Part shown: positions 43,372 through 53,719 of the stretch, one piece after another
How the letters are laid out: each line of letters begins with the position of its first letter
Position numbering within the stretch: the first letter of the stretch is position 1
Program-made: the position numbers and the translations under genes
Source: Bicyclus anynana
Lineage: Eukaryota > Arthropoda > Insecta > Lepidoptera > Nymphalidae
Direction: 5' to 3'
Length of the DNA stretch: 64,000 nucleotides
NCBI RefSeq assembly: GCF_947172395.1
Contig: NC_069098.1
Span: forward strand, 5,201,001 to 5,265,000
The notes under the pieces: model-generated
What the model was told of the DNA's origin: nothing
Database searches by the model: none
The model's input: the letters and a program-made list of their open reading frames with translations, nothing else

Positions 43372-43455
43372 ACATACCTACCTCATCCAGCCATTTTCCA
43401 CTAATGTTGTCTGACCATATATCTTGGAGGGCGACCTCCTAGGAGCTGCATGATG
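43372..43455 (-). mobile_element. LINE 3' scrap
   Basis: CTACCTCATCCAGCCATTTT, then GTCTGACC and GGAGGGCGACCTCC match the minus-oriented LINE scrap at 55029-55290. Confidence 0.5.
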
Positions 43456-43689
43456 GGTCCAAATTAAAACCAGAGATACGAGTGATTATTTATAATATTT
43501 CATCGAAATAGCGCAGCTTCATGGACCCGAAAAAATTTATGAAAAAAGGGTTCATTAATTTTCGAGTGGTACTTGGACAAACTGACAAAATATTGAAAAC
43601 AGCTGTTTTGAAATCAGTATAATAATTTGTAATTCTTTTTTTTAAAATACCATACAGATGTATCTTCGTTATCAATTTTTAATAAACAC
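43456..43689. other. Intergenic, nothing recognised
   Basis: No gene. Confidence 0.5.
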
Positions 43690-43865
43690 GTATTTCGCGT
43701 TGCCGTAAGAATACTGGGATAAAATAATAGCATATATTTTATTCACTCACAAATAATTTTATTTTTTATTGGTAAAAGGATTTTCAAAACGGTTCAATAA
43801 TTCCACAGATTACCCACAATACCACAAACTTTAGATACCTCTCTAAAGTCTCTGTTTGTAAGTCT
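43690..43865 (-). mobile_element. Helitron-like type D, degenerate
   Basis: Resembles 63036-63221: CGTAAGAATACTGGGATAAA, CACTCACAAATAATTT, GATTACCCACAATACCACAA. The CTAG end is lost. Confidence 0.6.
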
Positions 43866-44170
43866 CAGATAAAGCAACAAGTAAAAGTTTGTTGTACAAC
43901 AAAACACTCGCAAGCAACTTGTAGAACCTTCGCAAGGAATACAGATGCATTTTAAATTGTTCTTTAATAAGTTTGTACAACACTAAGGGAACTGTTCAAA
44001 ATGTGATATAACATGAAGTTGCACACAATTACTATAAAGTTAGTTGTTAGTTGTATAGGTGAGAAGAATAACTTAAACAAAAGATTGCGGTAGTAAGTTT
44101 ATGATGATGATGATGATGAGTAGGTTTAAGTTGAGTTAAGTTTGGATATCCGTTCTAATATAGAACTTGC
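43866..44170. other. Intergenic, nothing recognised
   Basis: An (ATG)n run lies at 44101-44118. No gene. Confidence 0.5.
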
Positions 44171-44366
44171 TATAGCTTGGCAAACTCGTTCGTAACACTC
44201 CTTATGGTCTGCGCGGGCCGGGAGTGGGTGGCGATGCCCCGCGCTCTCGACTTCATGCCCGCGCAGTGCTTCCCTCTGCCCCGCACGTACGATTTCACAT
44301 CCAAGCAGTCCTTTCTTCCGTCGCCCGCATATCATGGGAGTGTCATCAACGAACTTATCAAGCTAT
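44171..44366. mobile_element. MITE-like element, family M1, GC-rich copy
   Basis: TATAGCTTGGCAAACTCGTT and AACGAACTTATCAAGCTATA are imperfect inverted ends. GTAACACTCC and CATGGGAGTGTCAT are shared with 40610-40782. The centre is strikingly GC-rich. Overlapping 69-70-codon frames on both strands are by-products of that composition. Confidence 0.8.
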
Positions 44367-44454
44367 ACAGCTCGAGGCGAAGGTAATTAAGAAGGTTAAA
44401 GAGAGTATCCTGGTATGCATCCAGTTATTTCTTTAGTTACTCGTAGTTCTAACG

Positions 44455-44580
44455 GGCGGGCTAACTTGTTAGGAGGAGTATTAAAATCCACACCCCTTTC
44501 GGTTTCTACACGACATCGTACCGGAACGCTAAATCGTTTGGCAGTACGTCTTTGTCGGTAGGGTGGTAACTAGCCACATT
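44455..44580 (-). mobile_element. SINE-1, truncated at both ends
   Basis: GGGCTAACTTGTTAGGAGGA through GGTAGGGTGGTAACTAGCCA. Both tail and head are missing. Confidence 0.85.
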
Positions 44581-44738
44581 AATGAACGCGGTGTTTTTTT
44601 GCAGGGATACAAAGTGCTTGCAAGAAGGATTTCCCGATCCCTAACTTAAATAAATATTCAAAGAATAGCAAACATATTCATTAACTCAAAGTGTTTTGTC
44701 TGTGATTTCAAGATAACAGTGCATATAGTTATTTTTTT

Positions 44739-44925
44739 TAAAAAAGAATATTTTCCATATCTTTTATTTCTATAATATGGACAATGACCAATATTCCCAT
44801 TCCTTTCCAACTAGTCAGGGAAGACTGTGATAGGAGTGGGTACGACAATTATCCAACGGGTTGGGGGTAGAACCACCACCCCTCGGTGATGAGTCCGAGC
44901 GCTACCGTTGAGCTATTGAGGCTTG
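44739..44925 (-). mobile_element. SINE-3
   Basis: Matches 18833-19013. The B box has a GGTTCTACCCCC variant, so promoter function is probably lost. Confidence 0.83.
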
Positions 44926-45476
44926 ATGACACGATACCAAAACACAAACAAGCTTAAGTTAATTCATTTGGCGATACGCAGTCGCGTATCCGTTTATAAA
45001 TACAAAACGTAATTCAATTTCACCATTCATTAGTATTTGAATAAACTGAATTCGATTGGTAAATAGAGTTATGAATACCACATAAACATTTCAAACACCT
45101 GATAGAGTCATCCATTGCTTTCGTCGTCACGTAACCCTGATGTTGCATAATTAATTTATGCCTGCACTGCCCTCAGTTTATACTGGTCTTTATCTAAACT
45201 GTTTATTATGATAATATGTGTTATTATTAGTCTAATTTGGGAATGATAATACCAGCGAACGCCCACGAGTTTGTAGTAAAGGTTATGAAGGATTTCCATG
45301 CAGATTTTCATCTCCCGTTTAATTTAACTTATTTAGTTATTTAGAATCTTTCTTTAGTGCTAACTGAAGAAAAGGTCTAGCGGTTTCTATACTTATATAT
45401 TTATACAGAGCGTGCCGTAAATATTAGGACAAATCCATACATACAGGGTGATAGCTGACATCAAGGTCTAATAAAA
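44926..45476. other. Intergenic, nothing recognised
   Basis: 45247-45300 (GCGAACGCCCACGAGTTTG) is a likely stub of a type B Helitron-like end. No gene. Confidence 0.5.
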
Positions 45477-45856
45477 TCTAATATATAAAATTCTCGTGTC
45501 GCGGTGTTCGACATTGAACTCCTCCGAAACGGCTCGACCGATTTTGATGAAATTTTTTGTGCATATTCAGTAGGTATGAGAATCGGCCAACATCTATTTT
45601 TCATCCCCCTAAATGTTAAGGGTAGTCCACCCCTAAATTTTTTTTTTTATTTTTTAGGCAAAATTTTTTGTTTTTATTTTTTTATGACACAGCATACAAA
45701 AATACATACAACCCTAAATTTTCACCCCTCTACGATCAACCCTTATATTTTATTTGTTAATTAAAAACTATACATACAAATGATTTGTAACTAAAACGTA
45801 GTCAATTTGAGCTTTATTGTTATTGTATAAAGTTCATATTAATAATAATTAGAAAA
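45477..45856 (+). mobile_element. Helitron-like type E, 5' part
   Basis: TCTAATATATAAAATTCTCG after A, then CTCGACCGATTTTGATGAAA and GGCCAACATCTATTTTTCAT, matching 18068-18210. It leads into the minisatellite at 45857. I see no clear CTAG end afterwards. The 86-codon frame is not a gene. Confidence 0.65.
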
Positions 45857-46122
45857 CGGGGTAGGGGTAGGGTAGGGGTAGGGTAGGGTAGGGGTAGGGT
45901 TGGGGTAGGGTAGGGTAGGAGTAGGGTAGAGGTAGGGTAGGGGTAGGGTAGGGGTAGGGTAGGGGTAGGGTAGGGGTAGGGGTAGGGTAGGGTAGGGGTA
46001 GGGGTAGGGTAGGGGTAGGGTAGGGGTAGGGGTAGGGGTAGGGTAGGGGTAGGGCAGGGGTAGGGTAGGGGTAGGGTAGGGGTAGGGTAGGGGTAGGGTA
46101 GGGGTAGGGTAGCGGTAGCGTT
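45857..46122 (+). repeat. G-rich minisatellite (GGGGTAGGGTA units)
   Basis: About 265 bp of GGGGTAGGGTA with occasional GGGTA insertions. Runs of 3-4 G every 2-3 nt make it a strong G-quadruplex candidate. It is not the insect telomere repeat (TTAGG)n. Confidence 0.97.
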
Positions 46123-46317
46123 GATTTTATACTTGGTAATTATTATTTTTCAAGAGTCGTTTCAGTTAATTAAACTTTAGTTTTTCCGTCTACAAAGTGA
46201 GGTTTTTCCAAAATAAAGCGTGTAAAAACGTACTTTTACGTATGTACTTTTTAGTACAACGTAGTAAGTAAATTGAACAATACGTAGCTCAAACCTTGTA
46301 TGTAGCCTCGGCCCAAG
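46123..46317. other. Intergenic, nothing recognised
   Basis: No gene. Confidence 0.5.
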
Positions 46318-46397
46318 ATATTCAGTCGGGCTATGAAATATTGAGCATTTCCCAAGAAGATCTCTTTAAAAGTCCTCAGCCTGGAGTTGGTTGGTTG
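46318..46397 (+). mobile_element. SINE-5 body fragment
   Basis: GGGCTATGAAATATTGAGCA and CAGCCTGGAGTTGG match the body at 60855-60910. The head is missing. Confidence 0.5.
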
Positions 46398-46502
46398 TGG
46401 TAAAATCTATTTCTATTCCAATTTTCAGCCAAATCGCTTCAGTAGTAGCGGCGTTAAAGATACATCCATACACACTTTCGCGTTTATAATATTAGTAGGA
46501 TT
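46398..46502 (-). mobile_element. Helitron-like type B, truncated
   Basis: GTAAAATCTATTTCTATTCC, AGCCAAATCGCTTCAGTAG and a 5' terminus ATATTAGTAGGA before T (plus-strand view). The CTAG side is absent. Confidence 0.75.
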
Positions 46503-46538
46503 CGTGCGATCCATACGATGCGGATCTGTACTATTATT

Positions 46539-46866
46539 ATTTTTTTTCATATTATTATTCTTTACAAGTTTGCCCTTGACTACAATCTCACCTGATGGTA
46601 AGTGATGATGCAGTCTAAGATGGAAGCGGGCTAACTTGTTAGGAGAAGGATGAAAATCCACACACCTTTCGGTTTCTACACGGCATCGTACCGGAACGCT
46701 AAATCGCTTGGCGGTACGTCTTTGTTGGTAGGGTGGTAACTAGCCACGGCCTCCCACAAGCCAGACCTGGACCAATTAAGAAAATCTCAATGTGCCCAGG
46801 GGATCGAACCCAGGACCTCCGTCTTGTAAATCCACCGCGCATACCACTGCGCCACTGGAGGCTGTC
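46539..46866 (-). mobile_element. SINE-1, near-full copy
   Basis: Poly(T), tail, body and head on the minus strand. Small deletions remove the GGCCGAAG and GCCGG stretches near 46750 and 46800. It may interrupt an older repeat: TACGATGCGGATCTGT at 46514 also occurs at 57478. Confidence 0.92.
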
Positions 46867-47430
46867 AGTAGAAGCACTTATACAATTACTTTCTATACAA
46901 AGCATTCATTCTACGAATCCGTTTGATGCGATGCGTCCGATACGTACGACGAACGCCTGCTATAAATAAATTAAATAAAACTTTGTGAAAAGCTTGTGAA
47001 AATTTGAAAGTGACGTGAAAACTCACTCCCCATTAGATGAAAGCCCTCAAAGAATCAGCGGAGCAGCGGTGGGTGCCTTTGTAAATATTTCTGAGCACCT
47101 TGTTACGAGACGTTAACCTCTTTCTAGTGCTCGAGTCGAGACCATTGGGGAATTTCGTTTTCTGAACACGATTATTATTTGGAAGTTTTTTGCCGAATTC
47201 GTTTTAACAATGGTTTTAACTACAAAAGCTCGGTTTTACCTCAAAGCTTTTTAATTATAAATCCAAATTTTATAAGTGCTTAGGTGTGTATCTGATTTTT
47301 CCTTTAACTAATAATTACAGTTTTCTCAGTTTGTGATTGTTACAGTTATGAGGAGTTACGCAAAAGAATCAAAGTCACCGACATAGCTCAACGATTCGCG
47401 AAGCTTAAGTGTCCATCGGCGGGCCAATGT
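46867..47430. other. Intergenic with one low-copy segment
   Basis: 47041-47130 resembles 38402-38490. Otherwise nothing is recognised. Confidence 0.5.
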
Positions 47431-47668
47431 GTATAGTTCGAAGAGTCCATAGACGTTGGGGTTTCAAGGTGCTGGAACGGTAATCTCGCACCGGAAAGGG
47501 CAGTGTTGGTCGACCTTCTACTAGATGAACCGGCTACATTAAACAAGTAACAGGGCGTTGCTGGATACATAGATCAAGGCTCAAGATCGTGCGAAGTTTC
47601 ATAGTGCTTACAAAAGGCCTATGTCCAGAAGTGAAAGTCCATCGGTTGATAATGATAATGATGATGAG
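47431..47668 (+). mobile_element. RTE-like LINE 3' fragment reaching the terminus
   Basis: GAAGAGTCCATAGACGTTGG through GGTCGACCTTCTACTAGATG, AACAAGTAACAGGGCGTTGC, GGCTCAAGATCGTGCGAAG and AAAGGCCTATGTCCAGAAGT, then an (ATG)-rich end. It is the longest fragment of the family here. Frameshifts are present. Confidence 0.8.
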
Positions 47669-48177
47669 GTATCAACAAAACTACCTGTATGTACCTAGTA
47701 TGGTAGCAAGGTAGGTAGTATCACTTCATTTCACTACTCTTCATATCAGAAAAAAGTCAGAGACGTTTAATTTGAATTAGAATAGATTGAATTTTTAAAT
47801 ACATCAATTCTAGTAAGACAGTTAAAAAGAATTCTTAAATGTTAATTTTGCTACGTAATGTTAAAATATAAAAAAATTCTTTATTTCAAGATGCAATCTC
47901 TTTTCTAAATTAAGAAAATTGCTCACTATCGCCGATTCGATTTAGTTTTCTTTTTTATTACATTTAATTAAAGAGCTCGTCGGGAAAAATAAGGCATTCC
48001 ACGTGAATCAAAGTATTCAATGAAAAAATTCTTTCCCAACGTATATATAACGAACACCGAGAAAATTCGCAAATTGAATTTGAAATATAAATTCGATAGA
48101 TATCATTTAAATTTTTTTAACATTCGTGAAAATTTTCTCATTAGTTTTGGACCGAGACCTTTCCATGAGTAAGGGTC
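47669..48177. other. Intergenic, nothing recognised
   Basis: AT-rich, no gene. Confidence 0.55.
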
Positions 48178-48488
48178 TTTTTTTATATTCTCTACAAGTT
48201 AGCTCTTGATTACAATCTCACCTTATGGTTAGTTATGATGCAATCTAAGATGGAAGCGGGCTAATTTGTCAGGAGTATTAAAATCCACCCCCTTTCGGTT
48301 TCTACACGACATCGTTCCGGAATGCTAAATCACTTGGCGTACGTCTTTGCCGGTAGGGTGATACCTTCCCACCAGCCAGAGCTAGACCAATTAAGTAAAA
48401 CCTCAATCGACTCAGCAGAAGATCGAACCCAGGTTCTCCGTCTTGTAAATCCACCGTGCATAGATACCATTGCGTCACGAAGACCGTC
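48178..48488 (-). mobile_element. SINE-1, full but diverged
   Basis: All blocks present with many substitutions. The B-box complement is GATCGAACCCAGG and the A-box complement is CCATTGCGTCACG. Confidence 0.9.
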
Positions 48489-48814
48489 AAAGTTTATAAG
48501 TTTGTCAGCCTATGCTTATACAATGGCTAGTAAAAGTTCGGTAGCTATTTCTGGAGTTTAGACTGTGGTACCTTTAGAAGAAGTAGGCCTCTCAACTGTC
48601 CAAGAATAAGGCGTATTTTTTTAAATATTTCCTCGGCATATTTATGAGAAATTGTGTCCTCAATCACTTAGTTTCGCGGCAACCCTTTCTTAAATTACCG
48701 TTAACATTTTTTTCAAGAGAAATTTTAAGGTTCTTTTGAAGGGTTGTCACGAAGCCTAGCGATTGTGGACACGATTCCTCATGGAAAAAAACATGGAAAA
48801 AATGGAAAAAAAAT
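48489..48814. other. Intergenic, nothing recognised
   Basis: No gene. Confidence 0.5.
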
Positions 48815-48907
48815 GTGGTGGATTTTGACGGTCTTAAAGCTCCAGATTGATTGATTGATTGATCCTCATTGAGGATCTGGAGCTTTAAGACCGTCAAAAT
48901 CCACCAC
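48815..48907. repeat. Palindrome, 32-bp perfect arms
   Basis: 48815-48846 and 48876-48907 are exact reverse complements (arm begins GTGGTGGATTTTGACGGTCT). The 29-nt loop contains (ATTG)n. Confidence 0.95.
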
Positions 48908-49404
48908 AGTCGTAACTAGCTATCATATTTACCTACAGTAGGACCATAGGCTGACCCTCTGTCTATAAGTCAATAGATATTTTGACTCCGTGAAAATTTT
49001 CTCATTGCTTCAAACATCGAGCACTTATTTAATTTGCGAAGATCCAATAATGTATGTTATTTAGAACATAACCATAAATTATATCCATTAAAGGACTTTT
49101 TATCCCACTTTAAGCGATATTTTAACGCTCCAATGACTTTTAAAGCTTCAAGATCTCAAGACGTAGCGCCGAAAATTGACGTTTTTGGCTACTAAAACTC
49201 ACCAATTAATTACGTTAAGTGAAATATCTAGAAAATATCAAAGTCAATGGAGTGCTTAAGCACTTTACGACTAAATTAAGCCAAAGATTTGTAGTTATGG
49301 TAAGAACATAACTTTGTTGAAAATTATTATCTTTAATCTTTCTGTTAACTTATTCTAACTTAATCGCAGGAGGCAATGGACATCAGATACCAGCTCAGAC
49401 CAAT
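48908..49404. other. Intergenic, nothing recognised
   Basis: No gene. Confidence 0.5.
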
Positions 49405-49565
49405 TACCTGTGGACTTGTATCGCACTCAAATTAACCAACAAAATTGTCCGCCGTTTTTTGTGGGGGGCGTGGTAAACTCACACATTTCATGGTTCTATC
49501 TCTTATAGTTTAGGTACGCGTACGCAAAATATGTAACTTTTCTTCTTTATAATATTAGTATAGAT
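49405..49565 (-). mobile_element. Helitron-like element, unassigned type
   Basis: The right end CTTTATAATATTAGTATAGA before T is the complement of the type A 5' end. The body (GACCAATTACCTGTGGACTT, CAAAATTGTC) matches 11130-11220. The CTAG end is not found. Confidence 0.5.
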
Positions 49566-49911
49566 ATGGCAGATATTCTTTTAAAAAAATGATGATTAAG
49601 AGTGTTACCTCTGTGGGAGCAAGCTTACACTAAGTAAGAATATACGTCAGTATATATTCACTTGTTTGTACAGTCTCTTGGGAAGGCTTTGATGTCAGAG
49701 TGAAACGCGCACGACGTGAGAAGTAAATATGTATTTGTAGGATGTGTTGTGTGTTCGTTGGCTGTGCGTTGTTTGTTTATATAATGGGGAAGCTGAAAAA
49801 ACATACCTACAGTTACGCATATTGATTATTTTACCAAAGTAAAGTTTGACAAGCAGTCAAAGCCTGCCATTTCACCGGTATCCATATCTTAAACTAGCAA
49901 CTCACCATCCA
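49566..49911. other. Intergenic, nothing recognised
   Basis: Begins with TATGGCAGATATTCTTTTAA, which resembles a SINE-3 tail. No gene. Confidence 0.5.
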
Positions 49912-50066
49912 ATAAGTCCACATGCCTGCAGCGCTTACGAGTTGACGTCCGATAAAACTGATCGTGTGTTGATCGCGATCGGCATGATGTCATACACATC
50001 GCGACCAACACACAATCAGTTTTATTGGCTGATAAGTCGTTAGCGCTGCAGGCATGTGACCTTACT
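49912..50066. mobile_element. Foldback element
   Basis: CACATGCCTGCAGCGCTTAC at 49919 and GTTAGCGCTGCAGGCATGTG ending at 50058 are the outer arms. GATAAAACTGAT...GTGTGTTG pairs with CAACACACAATCAGTTTTAT inside. Arms are about 60-70 bp with interruptions. A related half-arm is at 5738-5785. The two opposed 65- and 76-codon frames are by-products of the symmetry. Confidence 0.8.
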
Positions 50067-50143
50067 TGATCGTCAGTGGTACACAACGGAGTAAAAAAAT
50101 TGGCGACAAAAATAAGCATGGCGAATAGTACATCAGAGAGAGC

Positions 50144-50393
50144 CGTGATAGTCCAGTGGATATGACCTCTGCCTCATCGGTTTGGCAGACTTCACACACG
50201 CAGATAATTAAGTAAACTCTCAGGTATGCAGGTTTCCTCACGATGTTTTACCTTCACCGTTTGAGGCACGTGATACCTATTTAATTTCTTACAGTGGACA
50301 TAACATGAATAGTCAGAGGTGCATGCCCGGACCGTATTTGAACCTACACCCTCCAGAATCGGAGGCAGAGGTCATATCCACTGGGCTATAACT
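50144..50393 (-). mobile_element. SINE-2 inverted chimera
   Basis: A plus-strand SINE-2 head (CGTGATAGTCCAGTGGATAT, to about 50183) is fused directly to a minus-strand SINE-2 that lacks its tail but keeps its own head (GAGGCAGAGGTCATATCCAC at about 50362). The result is a copy with tRNA-like head sequence at both ends. Confidence 0.85.
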
Positions 50394-50446
50394 AATACGA
50401 GTAGTAGCACATACTATCACTTCTTTTACTTTTGTTTTATAGTTTT

Positions 50447-50763
50447 GACGGCCTCAGTGGCGCAGTGGTATGCACGGTGGATTTATAAAACGGAGGTCCT
50501 GGGTTCGATCCCCAGCTGGGCAGATTGAGATTTTCTTAATTGGTCCAGATCTGGCTGGTGGGAGGCTTCGGGCGTGGCTAGTTACCACCCTACCGGCAAA
50601 AACGTACCGCCAAGCGATTTAGTCTTAGTAGTCGTGTAGAAACCGAAAAGAGTGTGGATTTCATCCTCCTTCTAACAAGTTAGCCCGCATCCATCTTAGT
50701 CTGCATCATAACTTACCATCAGGTGAGATTGTAGTCAAGGGCTAACTTGTAAAGAAAAAAAAA
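50447..50763 (+). mobile_element. SINE-1, full copy
   Basis: Intact A and B boxes, body, tail and A-rich end. A few bases in the GTTCCGGTACGATGCC region are lost near 50630. Confidence 0.94.
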
Positions 50764-51034
50764 GATTAAAAAAATATCTACCCTTTCAATACGCTACCAC
50801 TACTAGTATTGATAGGTACGAGTAGGTATATGTTTCAGAATAATATGAAATTCATATTGGAGTAGATCAATTTAGTATTGAATATGAAACATAGAATTAG
50901 CTGAAGTGAAACACTTATGTTATAAGTTTCTAATACATCCAATATGTATTAATTACGTCGTACGCGAAGTTCCAAGTTTCTTGTATGTGCAAACTTATAC
51001 GAATGCAATTTGATGACTTCAATATTTGTAGTAA

Positions 51035-51241
51035 TCTATACTAATATATAAAGCTGAAGAGTTTGTTTGTTTGTTTGTTTGTTTGATTGAACGCGCTAAT
51101 CTCAGAAACTACTGGTCCGATTTGAAAAATTCTTTCAGTGTTAGATAGGCCATTTATCGAGGAAGGCTATAGGCTATATATTATCCCTGTTTTCCTACGG
51201 GAACAAGAACCACGTGGGTAAAACCGCGCGGCGTCAGCTAG
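51035..51241 (+). mobile_element. Helitron-like type A, full copy
   Basis: TCTATACTAATATATAAAGC at the start after A, GCGTCAGCTAG at the end before T, plus a (GTTT)n expansion near the 5' end. Confidence 0.85.
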
Positions 51242-51257
51242 TTAGTTATAAAATTAA

Positions 51258-51385
51258 TTAGCTGACATCGCGCGGTTTCTCCCGCGTGGTTCCCGTTTCG
51301 TAGGAATGCGTGGATAATATATAGCCTTTCCCGATAAACAGACTATCTAACACTGAAAGAATTTATCAAATCGGACCAGTAGTAA
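51258..51385 (-). mobile_element. Helitron-like type A, 5'-truncated
   Basis: TAGCTGACATCGCGCGGTTT on the plus strand through TCGGACCAGTAGT. It lies only 16 bp from the previous copy in opposite orientation. Confidence 0.8.
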
Positions 51386-51399
51386 TCCTTAATTGATTC

Positions 51400-51542
51400 C
51401 TTTCACCAAAAATGGTCTGGGAGAGATCTTTAGCGATAAGGCCGCCTTTGCACTCTCACTTTACTATAAGCTTCCTTTTTGTAAATATTCTAATAAGTAT
51501 ATTATTTTTCTGTATGGTGCAATAAAAAATTAAATAAATAAA
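51400..51542 (+). mobile_element. LINE 3' end fragment
   Basis: GAGATCTTTAGCGATAAGGC then CGCC, and a TAAATAAATAAAT end, match the tails at 57850 and (minus) 63230-63400. Confidence 0.6.
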
Positions 51543-51644
51543 TTGTTTAAGTTTCCTAAAAGCTCTTGTTTGGCCTATCTCGAAACAGGAACCCGGGCAG
51601 GGCACAATCAATAAATTATGCTGAGATTGTAGTTCAAAATCGCT

Positions 51645-51973
51645 TGAAGGCCGCCGTGGCGCAATGGCATGCCCGGTGGATTTATAAGACGGACGTCCTG
51701 GATTCGATCCTCGGCTAAACCGATTGATGTTTTCTTAATTAATTCAGGTCTGGCTAGTGAGAGGCTTCGGCCGTGGCTAGTTACGACCCTACCGGCAAAG
51801 ACGTACCGCCTAGCGATTTAGTGTTCCATTACGATGTCGTGAAAAAACCGAAAGGTGTGTTGATTTTCATCCTCCTTTTAACAAATTGGCCCGCTTCTAT
51901 CTTCCGATTGCATCATCATTTACCATCAGTTGAGATTGTAGTCTTGTAAACTTGTAAAAGAATTAAAAAAAAA
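51645..51973 (+). mobile_element. SINE-1, full but diverged
   Basis: A box GTGGCGCAATGGC, B box GATTCGATCCTC, body and tail present. The B box is mutated, so it is probably silent. Confidence 0.9.
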
Positions 51974-52495
51974 CTTAACACTGTGTTGTCAACGTATCAA
52001 AAATTCACTTTATTAAGACCTCAGAATTCGTGGATCACAGAATAATCACGGATCAAGGAGGATATATTTGAAAACCGAGGAGGCTCTTGAGATAAGACAA
52101 AGTATTAGTTCGAGGTTTATATAGGTACGGGTATATCTTACTCGTATCTGTGTCAAGTAGCGTGAGAAAAGGGTTTAGATGAGAAGGCTTTGGAGTTTAA
52201 TACACAAACAACCAATAAATATTATGATTTTATACCACGTTTGTTTATCGAAGTAAGCTTACAGATTAATTTGATTTTGTTTTAAGAATTTTAGGTTTGT
52301 ATTAGATATCATCAGGCGAAATCCATGTAAATTTTCGGCTCTCTTTTTTGTTCTTAAAGAATGTGTTATAATTGATAATTTATTTATTCTAAAGCTAATT
52401 CTTAAATCTATTTTAACTGAAACACCGACAGAATTACAAGAAATGACCCGCTCACTTGACACAGAAAGCTGTAAAAAGGGTTAGTAATGATACAT
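51974..52495. other. Intergenic, nothing recognised
   Basis: No gene. The 67-codon minus frame has no recognisable feature. Confidence 0.5.
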
Positions 52496-52803
52496 CCGTC
52501 ATCAACCCATATTCGGCTCACTGCTGAGTTCGAGTCTCCTCTCAGAATGAGAGGGGTTAGGCCAATAGTCCACCACGCTGGCCCAATGCGGATTGGCAGA
52601 CTTCACACACGCAGAGAATGAAGATAATTCTCTGGTATGCAGGTTTCCTCACGATGTTTTCCTTCACCGATTGAGACACGTGATATTTAATTTCTTAAAA
52701 TGCACACAACTGAAAAGTTGGAGGTGCATGCCCGGGACCGGATTCGAACCCACACCCTCCGGAATCGGAGGCAGAGGTCATATCCACTAGGCTATCACTG
52801 CTC
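52496..52803 (-). mobile_element. SINE-2, full copy
   Basis: Complete from CATCAACCCATATTCGGCTC to the head complement (CATATCCACTAGGCTATCAC). The plus 65-codon frame is repeat sequence. Confidence 0.94.
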
Positions 52804-53025
52804 TCGTGATGTGCGGACTTTGCTATCTGTGCAAAAATGACAGGCGTATCAAAATGTCATCATAAGGAAACAGGCAAAGAAGCAAATTCATTTTCAGAAA
52901 GTGTGTTTCCTCGCAAATGTGTTATATAACGTCGTATGCCATACGTGCGCTTTGATAATTACAGCCTCTGCTTCCCTACTAAAGCTCTCGCCTTTGGCTC
53001 GAGCTTGCAATATCGCCTCGGCTGA

Positions 53026-53234
53026 TTTTTTTTTACTCTTTACAAGTTTGCCCTTGACTACAATCTTACCTGATGGTAAGTGATGATGCAATCTAAGATG
53101 AAAGCTGGTTAACTTGTTAGGTGAAGGATAAAAATCCACACCCCTTTCGGTTTTTACACGACATTGTACCGGAACGCTAAATCGCTTGGCGGTACGTCTT
53201 TTGTAGTCTAGCCACGGCCGAAGCCTTCCACCGG
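53026..53234 (-). mobile_element. SINE-1, head missing
   Basis: Poly(T), tail and body through GTACGTCTTTTGTAG and CCACGGCCGAAGCC. It stops before the B box. Confidence 0.88.
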
Positions 53235-53647
53235 TTAAATCCGCTTATCCGCTGCGTCTTCCAAGTCGACATGCACCATATGATATGAGGCGGAAAGCGG
53301 AGCAGTGTCCTCGCGTTTTGATTATCTTCAACCGGAATCCAATAACTTGTTAAGTAATAAGATTTTTTTCATGGTAAATTGCTTGAATATCTCTATGGAA
53401 CATTTTCTAACAATATCTGTATTGTGTGTTGAGTTATATTTTTCAGCCTATTTTTCACTGCGTATAAGAGAATTTATATTATTCAGAAATTTCTCACAAA
53501 GCAGTTCTTTCGTGCCGCGAAATATTAGAGGCTCCACTTACGTTACCGTCAAAATTAATGTTTCATAATTTGCGCTTTGCGAACTAAACTAAGAGCTAGG
53601 GGTAAATTGAAGCTTCATCATTTAAACTCTTTAATTCTGTTAATGTC
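53235..53647. other. Intergenic, nothing recognised
   Basis: No gene. The plus 87-codon frame shows no domain. Confidence 0.5.
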
Positions 53648-53719
53648 TTTTTTTTTTTTTACGTTATATAGGCTTAGCGCTTGACAGCAATCATGCTTGA
53701 CAGTAAGCGATGATGCAGC
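53648..53719 (-). mobile_element. LINE 3' end with a SINE-1-like tail
   Basis: Poly(A) (plus-strand T at 53648-53660) preceded by TGTCAAGCGCTAAGCC and GCATCATCGCTTACTGTC-type blocks, which parallel the SINE-1 tail. The similarity extends across the stop codon into the last codons (to about 53740). Confidence 0.75.

Noticed and set aside
44126..44436. Three overlapping frames of about 70 codons on both strands
   Set aside because: They arise from the GC-rich centre of the M1 element. Neither is supported by motif or context.
45857..46122. Possible telomeric or interstitial telomere repeat
   Set aside because: The unit is GGGGTAGGGTA, not the insect (TTAGG)n, and it is associated with a Helitron-like body.
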